This document shows positions 55,848-64,000 of a stretch of 64,000 bases of DNA, piece by piece. Every line of letters begins with the position of its first letter. Position 1 is the stretch's first letter. Origin of the DNA: Leptobrachium leishanense (taxonomy: Eukaryota; Chordata; Amphibia; Anura; Megophryidae); NCBI GenBank assembly GCA_009667805.1, contig CM019067.1, forward strand, positions 69,954,997 through 70,018,996, written 5' to 3'. Both the position numbers and the translations under genes were made by a program. The notes below the pieces were generated by a model. It did no database searches. It saw only the letters and a program-made list of their open reading frames with translations, and was not told where the DNA came from.

Positions 55848-56280
55848 GTCTCTCTCTCTCTGTGATCTCTCATCCCTCTCTCTCTGTGATCTCTCATCCC
55901 TCTCTCTCTCTGTGATCTCTCATCCCTCTCTCTCTCTGTGATCTCTCATCCCTCTCTCTCTGTGATCTCTCATCCCTCTCTCTCTCTGTGATCTCTCATC
56001 CCTCTCTCTCTGTGATCTCTCATCCCTCTCTCTCTGTGATCTCTCATCCCTCTCTCTCTCTGTGATCTCTCATCCCTCTCTCTCTCTGTGATCTCTCATC
56101 CCTCTCTCTCTCTGTGATCTCTCATCCCTCTCTCTCTCTGTGATCTCTCATCCCTCTCTCTCTCTGTGATCTCTCATCCCTCTCTCTCTGTGATCTCTCA
56201 TCCCTCTCTCTCTCTGTGATCTCTCATCCCTCTCTCTCTGTGATCTCTCATTCCTCTCTCTCTCTGTGATCTCTCTCATC
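55848..56280. repeat. CTCTCTGTGATCTCTCATCCC minisatellite (right part)
   Basis: About 16 units of 26-28 bp, more uniform than the left part at 49620-50062; the two were one array. Confidence 0.95.
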
Positions 56281-56743
56281 CTCTGTCTGTCTCCACTCTA
56301 AGTCTCTCCACTGTGTATTTTTGCCCCCCGCCCTGCCGAGGTGAGATCAGAGGGAGACCTAGGCCATGGGGTAAGGGGGGAAGCTGGCGGGGGGGCTCAG
56401 TAAGTTAAAAAAAAAAAAAGCTGCCCAGGGGAATCAAGGAGAATCTTACCTATCCCCCTGGCTGTGGCTGCTGCTCTGCTGGTCCTGCTTTCGCTGCGTC
56501 TTCTCACCTCCTTTCCACATTGCTGGAAACAGGAAGACATCATGTGCAGACGGATGGGGAGGAGCAGCTGTTGGTGTCTCGCTCAGCAGCTGATGAGCGC
56601 CACCTACTGGCTGCTTCCTACACAATACTCCTCCTGGACCTCGGGGCTGCTTGATTTGTGTGCTGGCTTTTGGTTGCCATGGCGCCCTGTGCGGTGGCGC
56701 CCTGTGCCGCCACACAGCTCGCACACCCCAAAGGCCGGCCCTG

Positions 56744-56860
56744 ATGGGACCCCTTAGATTGTAGCTCATGGGATAGATTGTAAGCTCATGAGACCCCTTA
56801 CATTGTAAGCTCATGGGACCCCTTAGATTGTAAGCTCATGGGGACAGGCTCAAGGTGGTG
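56744..56860 (+). repeat. Tandem LINE-tail word (right part)
   Basis: Four copies of TTAGATTGTAAGCTCATGGGACCCC-like units, the continuation of 48155-48386 after the hAT. Confidence 0.85.
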
Positions 56861-57085
56861 GGGTGCCCAGTCGCAGGGAGGCCAATACTTAACTTGTTCC
56901 AGCGCCGTGATCAAGTCCTCAGGTCTTCGCCGCGCTGGTTCCGGCATGCAGCGCCCAGAACCTCCCCTGCACCAGCTGCCGGGGGAGACTCAGGGCATGG
57001 GTGATCCGCGAGGGGAAAAAAAAACGATTTTTTGGAGAGGCGCTTTGAGCGCGCCTCTCCAACGGATTTTTGTGGTCCCTCGTGC

Positions 57086-57454
57086 CAGGGGCGGATCCAG
57101 ACACAGGTTTCGGGGGGGGGGGCATTCTACCAGTTTTGGTTAAGAGCTGGTGTTGTGTTCGCAGTGACAGGTAGAGACGCGCCTAATCACAAGCTGTGCT
57201 CATTACACTCTCTCCCCCCAGATCATTGCACAGGTTCTGTTCTCATGTGGCTCGTGAACCCTGCAAACCCTTTCCATATGAGGGGCCCAGGGTACCCCCT
57301 CCCAGCACAAACCCCTTGACACTATGCAGTGTAGGGTTACCCAGGTGTGGGCTGCCCAGTGCACCCTTTCCATGCTGCCAGAACACAAGTGGCACCCCAT
57401 CTGTGCAGCCCTGTGAACCCTTTCCATACCATGGGCCCAGGGTACCCCGCCTCC
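57086..57454 (+). mobile_element. Transposon left end (CAGGGGCGGATCCAGA) and flanking repeat
   Basis: CAGGGGCGGATCCAGA followed by a G run is a familiar hAT-type terminus; no matching right end was found. After it come three imperfect copies of CCTTTCCATA..GGGCCCAGGGTACCCC (57260-57450). Confidence 0.6.
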
Positions 57455-58092
57455 CAGCTCACATATGGATATATTTGCCCCCAGCTCACATGGATATATT
57501 GCCCCAGCTCACATGGCTATATTGCCCCCAGCTCACATGGATATATTGCCCCAGCTCCCATGGATATATTACCCCCAGCTCACACATGAATATATTACCC
57601 CCAGCTCACACATGAATATATTGCCCCAGCTCACATGGATATATTGCCCCCAGCTCACATGGATATATTGCCCCAAGCTCACACATGAATATATTGCCCC
57701 AGCTCACACATGAATGTATTGCCCCAGCTCACACATGAATGTATTGCCCCAGCTCACACATGAATGTATTGCCCCAGCTCACACATGGATATATTGCCCC
57801 AGCTCACATGGATATATTGCCCCAGGCCAGCTCACATGAATATATTGCCCCAGGCCAGCTCACATGGATATATTGCCCCAAGCCATCTCACATGAATATA
57901 TTGCCCCAGGCCAGCTCACCTGGATATATTGCCCCAGCTCACATGGATATATTGCCCCAGGCCAGCTCACATGAATATATTGCCCCAGCTCACCTGGATA
58001 TATTGCCCCAGCTCACATGGAAATATTGCCCCAGCTCACATGGAAATATTGCCCCAGCTCACCTGGATATATTGCCCCCAGCTCACATTGCG
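57455..58092 (+). repeat. CAGCTC minisatellite, array 3
   Basis: About 28 copies of GCCCCAGCTCACATGGATATATT, with GAATATATT and CCAGGCCAGCTC variants. A palindrome follows directly, as with arrays 1 and 2. Confidence 0.95.
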
Positions 58093-58093
58093 G

Positions 58094-58245
58094 TGGCCGC
58101 GTGCTTTACCTCCTTCGAGCGGCTGCCAGCATAAACTCTGCCGCTCGCTCGCCTGGGTGGGATCTATCCACCAGCCAGCTGCGATCTCGCAAGATCACCC
58201 AGGCGAGCGGCAGAGTTTCTGCGGGCGGCCGCTCGAAGGAGAATA
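58094..58245. repeat. GC-rich palindrome after CAGCTC array 3
   Basis: Arms of about 65-70 bp: CCTTCGAGCGGCTGCC and CTCTGCCGCTCGCTCGCCTGGGTG on the left, CACCCAGGCGAGCGGCAGAG and GGGCGGCCGCTCGAAGGAG on the right; centre near 58165. Its outer edge (TTACCTCCTTCGAGCGGC) resembles that of the palindrome at 32720-32892 (TTACCTTCCCGAGCGGC). Confidence 0.85.
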
Positions 58246-58599
58246 GTAACACGGCTGCCGGCAATATTTTCTCAGTGGGGCCGCAGCGGTTGAATGCACG
58301 CACACCCAGCAGTACGCTGGTTGCGTGCGCATTCGAAGACGGCGGCGTAGCGACGGACACGCCACCTTCTTACTGTTTTATTGTTGAGATATTGTTCTAT
58401 TTTATCTCAGCTCAGAGGCTGCCCAGAAGTACCTGCAGCTGTGATTCGCTATAGGCTAATGTCAGACGAACGCATTCTGAGCACACTGTGTGTCCGTGCA
58501 CAACTGAGGTACGTTCTGACTGATGATACTGTAGACACCACACTGTCCATTTTTTTTGACTGACTTTTTTTTACTGATGTAGATGGGAAATAACATTTA

Positions 58600-59028
58600 G
58601 GCTCCTGTCAGACGAGCGTAGTGTTCACGTCCGTGATGGCGCACAAAAGTACGTCCGTGATAGCATGAAATAAAGGCCAATGGAGTCCCACTGAACTGCG
58701 GACGCACAATGGCCGCGGCAAATGGACGCAAATTAGGCAAGAACGTACAACCCCTAGAATGCCCGCACAGAGTGTGCTGCATTCGCAACGTCCGCATAGC
58801 TTTGTGTGTGAGTGATGGAACGTGGTCTGACGGACTGCATTGATACGTCCAGCATTTTTGACGGACAAAATGGTTTTGCATTTTAATTTATTTTCCGTGC
58901 TACATCAGTAAAAAAATACGTCAGTGAAAAAATGGACTGTGTGGCCACTACCTTGTTGTCAATCAGAAAGTACATCCGTACTGCACGGACGCACAGTCCG
59001 TACAAAATGCGCTTTTCTGACCCTAGCC
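58600..59028 (-). mobile_element. Harbinger-type MITE, subfamily B, nested in its own family
   Basis: TTA on both sides (58597-58599 and 59029-59031). Ends GGCTCCTGTCAGACGAGCG and the complement of TTTTCTGACCCTAGCC. 429 bp, opposite in orientation to the host copy. Confidence 0.9.
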
Positions 59029-59246
59029 TTATATATAAAATGAAAAAAATTGATACATGATATGAAAAAACATTTTGTCCATCAAAAATGGTGGACGTCA
59101 AAAATGCAGTCCTTCTGACTACGTTCCATCACTCACACAGAAAGCTACGCGGACGTGGCGCACTCTGTGTGTCTGTCCTAGCGGTTTGACGTTCTTGCCT
59201 AAATTGCATCCAATGCGTTGTGCGTCCACCCTTCTGTGCAGATGTA

Positions 59247-60148
59247 CCGTAGATACTCGAGTATAACGCGACCCGAGTATAACGCGAGGGGTAGAGATTC
59301 ATTATGGAAATAAGAATATTACTCAAGACTCGAATATAACACTAGGAGCAAAATTATGAATGTATAAATTTTCCAAAACACGACAAAAATCTGTTAAGTT
59401 ACTGTTGTTCCATGTTTTCATTTCATGTTCATTCCACCCCACTCTCACCCTCATTCCTCCAATGGTTGTTAGAGAGCAGGAGTGCAGTGAGAGGTAATGC
59501 ATTATCGTGGCTATTTTAGAATGGCGATAGATGTAATTGAGCGTTTTGATTGCTTGGAATATAATTCTCTTATGATAAAGTTCTGCACATGAAACTAAAT
59601 AAATAAAACCCGTAAGCGCAGGTATGGCATAAGGGCACATTTTTTAGATTTAATTATTGTAATTGCATTTAATAAGATTATATATATAATGTTAGGAACC
59701 TATGCATATACTCATGCACTACAAAAAGACACATTTTGAAATTGATAAAAGCTTGCTTTACCTTGAAAAATTAATATTGTTTATATGAAGCAGAGTATAT
59801 GATAAATTTGATAAATTGTGACATACAGAAATTATTTATTAAAGGGGTTAATGTTACTGTTTTTTATTGCAAAGGTTAATGTAGGTTTTTGGATTGAAGG
59901 TTAATAGAGGGCTGAATAGTATTGGAGATGTTTGTACAGGGATACTTGAGGGCTGCAGTCATTAAGGGTTAATGGTTAAAGTCAGGGCTGCAGGGTTAAA
60001 TTGGGATTCCAGAGCGCAGGTGTCAGACAGCTCCTGGAAGCAATCAGATCTTCACTCCCTCGCAGCTGTCCCGTGTATAACGCGACCCCTACAGTTTTAA
60101 GCTTGATTTATTGCTCAAAAAACTTGCGGTATACACGAGTATCTACGG
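59247..60148. mobile_element. DNA element with CCGTAGATACTCGWGTATA ends
   Basis: Inverted ends CCGTAGATACTCGAGTATAA and the complement of TATACACGAGTATCTACGG; subterminal words AACGCGACCCGAGTATAACG and AACGCGACCCCTACAG. The ends match those of 31881-33893 (GTATCTAC). No gene; the central part is AT-rich. Superfamily unassigned, target duplication not resolved. Confidence 0.75.
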
Positions 60149-60253
60149 GACTTCGTATGTGGGTCTCTGTTGATCAAAATTTTATGCTACGACAGACGTT
60201 AAAATGTGCGGCAACACGGACGTGATCATTGCGTTCGTCTGACACGGGCCATA

Positions 60254-61305
60254 GGTGTGGCAATGCAAATTGCGTTGGGCAGGTTCTGCATATTATGCCT
60301 CGCTCAGGACCTGCATATTTTAGGTACTCAAGTTCCGTAGTGCCTGCGCAGAATGAGGGATTGGAGCTGCGCACACACGCGCAGAACACAGGTTTTCCCC
60401 AATAGCGACCCATTTTTGCACCGACATTGTATTGTATCCCATATACTGAAATCAGGGTGTATTCTTGCATCGGTCTTACCTTGGCCCATGCCCTAGGGCA
60501 GAAGATTGGAGGGAAACAGAATTTTTAAAATATTTTTTTCTCATTCATCAATTTGTTTAATGATATGATGTGCAAGTATATAACAGAGCTGTAAGGTGAT
60601 AAACCCCTAGCAATGAGTATAGGGTTGCCAGGTCGGCCATTTTTTCCTGGACGCATACCTTATTACTATTTCATGTACAGGGAAAAGTGCTGCCCTGCAA
60701 CATGTATAATTCATTTGCTGCAGGAAGGAAATTAAGACAGGTCCCCGGGATTCTTTTTTGATTTTTTTACTTGCAGCGTATGGATTATACATGCTGCGGG
60801 GTGGCAAATTCTATGTGTCCAGGAAAACCTGACTGATCTGGCAACCCAAAATCAGTATCTTCTAAATTATAAAAAATGTTGTTAGAAATTGGACAGTGTA
60901 GATATAATCATTTGCTTTTGTTCTAAATTATATTTATTGAAATACAAAGCCCTGATAGGTAGTAAATGTTTGTTCATTTTTATGCCTAGGGGTGAGAAGA
61001 CCAGCAGAATCTGCAGGTTGTAGGGTAGAACCAAACCTAAATACGCCTCTGAAATTTTAACCATTTATACCAGTCCTGTTGGACTGCACACTTTAGGCTG
61101 TGCAGGTTGGGCACCCCTAACCCAGAATTCTAAAATCCAGAAGACATATTAACAAACCAAATTTCGTTGCATTTAATTGAATGATTTGTAAATTGAATAC
61201 ACAGGATTTAGTGTACTGTGAGATTCTCACTAATTTGAATTAGATTTAGGTAGAGAAATGTGCATATTAACATAAAGGTCTTTAAGCTGTCAAGCAGGGT
61301 CCGCT
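60254..61305. other. Sequence without recognised features
   Basis: Non-coding. Repeated GCAGGTTCTGCATATTATGC / GGACCTGCATATTTTAGG words near 60280-60330. No gene or classified repeat. Confidence 0.4.
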
Positions 61306-61309
61306 CTCC

Positions 61310-61400
61310 TGCTGTTCTGTGTGTTTAACTTATATGTATATTTTGTTATTCTGTCTCACCCATTGTACATCACTATGGATCTTGTTAGTACTTTATAAAT
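61310..61400 (+). mobile_element. Decayed CR1/L2-type LINE tail
   Basis: TTATTCTGTCTCACCCATTG, CATCACTATGGATCTTGTTA and TACTTTATAAATTCCTG match the family tail; no (TAA)n remains. Confidence 0.55.
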
Positions 61401-61840
61401 TCCTGTAACTGTAGTATTTGATACCTCTGGAGTCAAAGAGTCATTCTTCAGCACCCAGTAGAAGGAAAACCCCCCCTGTGGGGAAAGCTGCTGGGGAACC
61501 ATGGTAAAAAAAGTAATACCCTCCGTCTGGGCTCTAAAGAGTTGAATTTTTCCTTTTATTGTAGTTAATTCAGTGGAGTCGTAAAAATATTGCGTTACTA
61601 GGGATTTCATAACCTTATCTATACAGTTTTTGTTAATTTGTTTTACTTTATTTGTGTGATGCAGTTATACCTGAACTCACTGACTTTTTCATACTGTTAT
61701 CGTTAATATAATTAGTTTATTCATCAAACCTAAACTTGCGCAAGAACCATTATCCATTACCATCTCGCAATTAATGGCTTTATATTGTCCAAGCATCTGT
61801 ATAAGCAGCTTGAATTGGAATAATTGTAAGCTGCTGATCA
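61401..61840. other. Sequence without recognised features
   Basis: Non-coding, no repeat family recognised. Confidence 0.4.
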
Positions 61841-61843
61841 ATA

Positions 61844-62047
61844 CCGGCTGGGTGGAGTAGAGGTAATGTCACTGCTCTGCATGGAGAGAGCCTGTGGAGT
61901 CATGGGTTCGATCCCAGCGAGCAACCTCTCCAGTAAGTGTCCTTGGCAAGACACCTAACGGTACATACTCGCCACCCAGGACATACTTGAAAACAAGAGA
62001 AATCTTAATGTATCCTTCCTGGTAAAATCCTTTCTCAAAAAAAAAAA
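61844..62047 (+). mobile_element. tRNA-headed SINE
   Basis: Head CGGCTGGGTGGAGTAGAGG (A-box-like), GGTTCGATCCC (B box), then AGTGTCCTTGGCAAGACACC, CATACTTGAAAACAAGAGAAA, TCCTTCCTGGTAAAATCC and an A run. Short flanking ATAC on both sides may be the target duplication. Transcription of such elements is by RNA polymerase III; mobilisation would need a LINE that shares the tail. Confidence 0.88.
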
Positions 62048-62254
62048 TACCACGATTTGCACTGGCAGCACCTTCCGCTGGTATCAATTCCTGGAATCTA
62101 TAGGACTCAGTAAAACAGATACACCCCCTGCGTGAGCTTGCATTTCCATGGTCGCATAGGAGCCGCAGAAGGACACTGGGAACTATTCCCAGTGTTCCAC
62201 TGCATATGGACAAAGGAAGTGGCAGATCATGCCATCCTCTGCACTGTGTGTTTA

Positions 62255-62703
62255 GGCTAGGGTCAGACGAGCGTGATTTCTACGGACTGTAAGTCTGTGC
62301 ACACGGACGTACGTCAGTACGGAAGACACAGTAGTGGCCACACAGTCTGTTTTTTTTCACTGACATATATTTTGACGGATGTAGGAGGGAAAATAAATTA
62401 AAAAGCAAAACCATTTTGTCCGTGAAAAATGCTGGACGTATAAATGCAGTCCGTCTGACCACGTTCCATCACTCACACACAAAGCTATGCGGACGTTGCG
62501 GACGCAGCGCACTTTGTGCGGCCGTTCTAGTGGTTGTACGTTCTTGCCTGCCTTGCGTCCGTTTGCCGCGGCCGTTGTGCGTCCGTAGTTCAGTGCGGAC
62601 GTACTTTGTGTAACAGGCTCCAATGGACTTTCTTTCATGCTATCACGGACGTACTTTTAGGCGCAATCACGGACGTGAACACTACGCTCGTCTGACTCCA
62701 GCC
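62255..62703 (-). mobile_element. Harbinger-type MITE, subfamily B (complete)
   Basis: TTA on both sides (62252-62254 and 62704-62706). Ends GGCTAGGGTCAGACGAGCG and the complement of CGCTCGTCTGACTCCAGCC. 449 bp, the best reference copy in the window. Confidence 0.9.
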
Positions 62704-62879
62704 TTAGAGGTAAGTTTATGATTTTTGGTGGGTGTATTTGAAGGTGTTAAGTGATTTTGCAAAAACAAAATCAACACCAGGTTCCGAGAGCTGATATTCT
62801 TTTTGGAGTACCAACTCAAAATAAGATAAATTTAAATATATTCATTTTGAAGCTTCCCCATGTGTCAGGACAAAATCAA

Positions 62880-63680
62880 ATGGCACAATGACCACAGTCA
62901 CTTCTCTCAAATATTTAGGTGTGGTTAGACCCAAATCTATCCTTTGGCCCCCACATCGAAAAACTCTCATCTAAACTTTACCCCAAACTAGGTGCCCTGT
63001 ACATGAACAAATCCTGCCGGAGTGCCACAGTAAGAAATCAGGTTGTACAACAAATGCTTATGCTGGTTATTGAATATGGAGATGTAGTGTATGCGGCTGC
63101 CCCGCAAATGCACCTTCAGAAACTTACTACATTGTATAACTCATTCTGTCGCTTTATGCTACAATGTAACTACATGACCCACCACTGTGACATGTTAAAA
63201 GAGCTACACTGGCCGTCGCTGGAATCCAGACTTACCCTTTACCTTTCCAACCTGGTGTTTAAGAGATTTTCTGGGAAGCTACCACCATACCCGAATAGAC
63301 TGCTTCCCCCAGCAGTTCCCTCATCCTATAATCTCCGATCCAGGACCAGCACCTTACTTACAATACCACAATACAAAAAGAAAGTGGCTCAATGCGCCAT
63401 CAAATCTCCCCCCCCAGTCTAAAGTCCCTTAAGAGCTCCCTATTAACATACCTCAATACAGAATGCACCTGTAAACATGTAACATAATGACTATATTTCC
63501 TACATATTTATTTTCTGTGTTAATCTGTATATTTGGGATTTGTTTTTAATATCTTGCATTTATTACTTTGCATTTCTGTAACGACTGTAAAATTTCAATG
63601 TTCTCGAACCCATGACATACTTGAAAACGAGAGAAATCTCAATGTATCCTTTTTGGTAAAATACTTTGCAAATAAATAAG
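62880..63680 (+). mobile_element. LINE 3' end with RT C-terminus (SINE partner)
   Basis: After one frameshift near 62915 the frame 62919-63422 reads WLDPNLSFGPHIEKLSSKL, LVIEYGDVVYAAAPQMHLQK, MTHHCDMLKELHWPSLESRL, SGKLPPYPNRLLPP and SYNLRSRTST, the C-terminal region of CR1/L2/Rex-type RTs. The 3' UTR ends CTTGAAAACGAGAGAAATCTC, TATCCTTTTTGGTAAAATAC and AAATAAATAA. The last ~70 bp are shared with the SINEs at 28865 and 61844. Confidence 0.88.
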
Positions 63681-63690
63681 TATTGTACAC

Positions 63691-64000
63691 TTTTTAAAAA
63701 AATATATTGTTTGCTTTCAAAGCTGCTATTTATTCTGATTAGTATAAAGGTAAAACCATTCCACATATTTATATTTGACGAAAAATTCAATAATATGTGC
63801 ACTATATCACCTTTCTTTCATTTTGGTAACATTCCTGTCCAAGGTGGGGTTGTAATTCCCAATGATTCAGTGTTTGGCATTGCAGAAAACAGGAGAAATG
63901 TTTCTAGAAAGCTCTGCCAAGACCAGTAACTGGCTCAATCAATCACTTGAATGTGCTAATTAACCTAATGAAGGCCTCACTTGTGCAATACTGTCTGTGT
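63691..64000. other. Right-edge sequence, nothing recognised
   Basis: AT-rich non-coding DNA without a recognised repeat or exon. Confidence 0.4.

Larger units (their letters stand above)
48387..56743. mobile_element. hAT element (CAGGGCYGGCC ends), 8.36 kb with nested insertions
   Basis: Exact 8-bp duplication ATGGGACC (48379-48386 and 56744-56751). Ends CAGGGCTGGCCTTAG and the complement of CCCAAAGGCCGGCCCTG. No transposase. Nested in it are a T2-Kolobok MITE, a minisatellite, a LINE tail and an L1. Its own sequence is only about 1.3-1.5 kb apart from the minisatellite. Confidence 0.93.
58454..60250 (+). mobile_element. Harbinger-type MITE, subfamily B, with two insertions
   Basis: ATA on both sides (58451-58453 and 60251-60253). 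Ends GGCTAATGTCAGACGAACG and the complement of TTCGTCTGACACGGGCC. Its interior, when compared with the complete copy at 62255, is split by a second copy of the same subfamily (58600-59028) and by another element (59247-60148). Confidence 0.85.

Noticed and set aside
47760..64000. Search for IL7, the usual neighbour of ZC2HC1A
   Set aside because: IL7 is short-exoned and fast evolving; no exon with convincing cysteine pattern and splice sites was seen.

Overview
The window is vertebrate, most likely anuran amphibian, chromosomal DNA. It has one spliced, widely spaced host gene, very heavy transposon load, T2-Kolobok-type MITEs with TTAA ends, L1-like LINEs, many hAT, Harbinger and Tc1 insertions, and long minisatellites. 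The species was not identified; the assignment rests on the repeat types and is inference.

The only host gene I can support is ZC2HC1A (FAM164A), on the minus strand. Six coding exons were found by reading splice sites and matching remembered family sequence: exon 1 at 47243-47258, exon 2 at 31737-31804, exon 3 at 9212-9328, exon 4 at 5890-6031, exon 5 at 3897-4045 and exon 6 at 2359-2455. All exon phases join without a break and give about 196 residues with both C2HC zinc fingers (C16/C19/H31/C35 and C119/C122/H134/C138). The last exons lie beyond the left edge. A GC-rich promoter with CCAAT boxes and three TCACGTGA palindromes lies at about 47.24-47.76 kb.

Almost everything else is mobile or tandem DNA in the introns and upstream of the gene. 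Intron 2 (9.3-31.7 kb) holds a piggyBac-like TTAA element, a full-length but decayed L1 (13995-21203) carrying a hAT in its ORF1, a 1.5 kb tandem duplication, and a Tc1 element (to 28713) holding a TTAA element and a hAT. Intron 1 (31.8-47.2 kb) holds a palindrome-rich element (31.9-33.9 kb), a 29-bp minisatellite split by a hAT, a hAT > Tc1 > TTAA-element nest (39400-42394) and Harbinger-type MITEs. Upstream of the promoter is an 8.36 kb hAT (48387-56743) that contains a T2-Kolobok MITE and a minisatellite; the minisatellite was entered by a LINE tail, which was itself entered by a nearly intact minus-strand L1 (50091-55685). The right end (57-64 kb) holds a CAGCTC minisatellite, Harbinger MITEs (one inserted in another of its own family), a tRNA-headed SINE and the 3' end of the LINE whose tail that SINE shares.

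The host gene is probably functional. The transposon ORFs are all broken, although the minus-strand L1 needs only a few single-base corrections. The most unusual structure is a CAGCTC minisatellite followed in the same orientation by a long GC-rich palindrome, found at three separate loci (27.4, 33.0 and 57.5 kb). Coordinates of element ends come from reading terminal inverted repeats and target duplications by eye.
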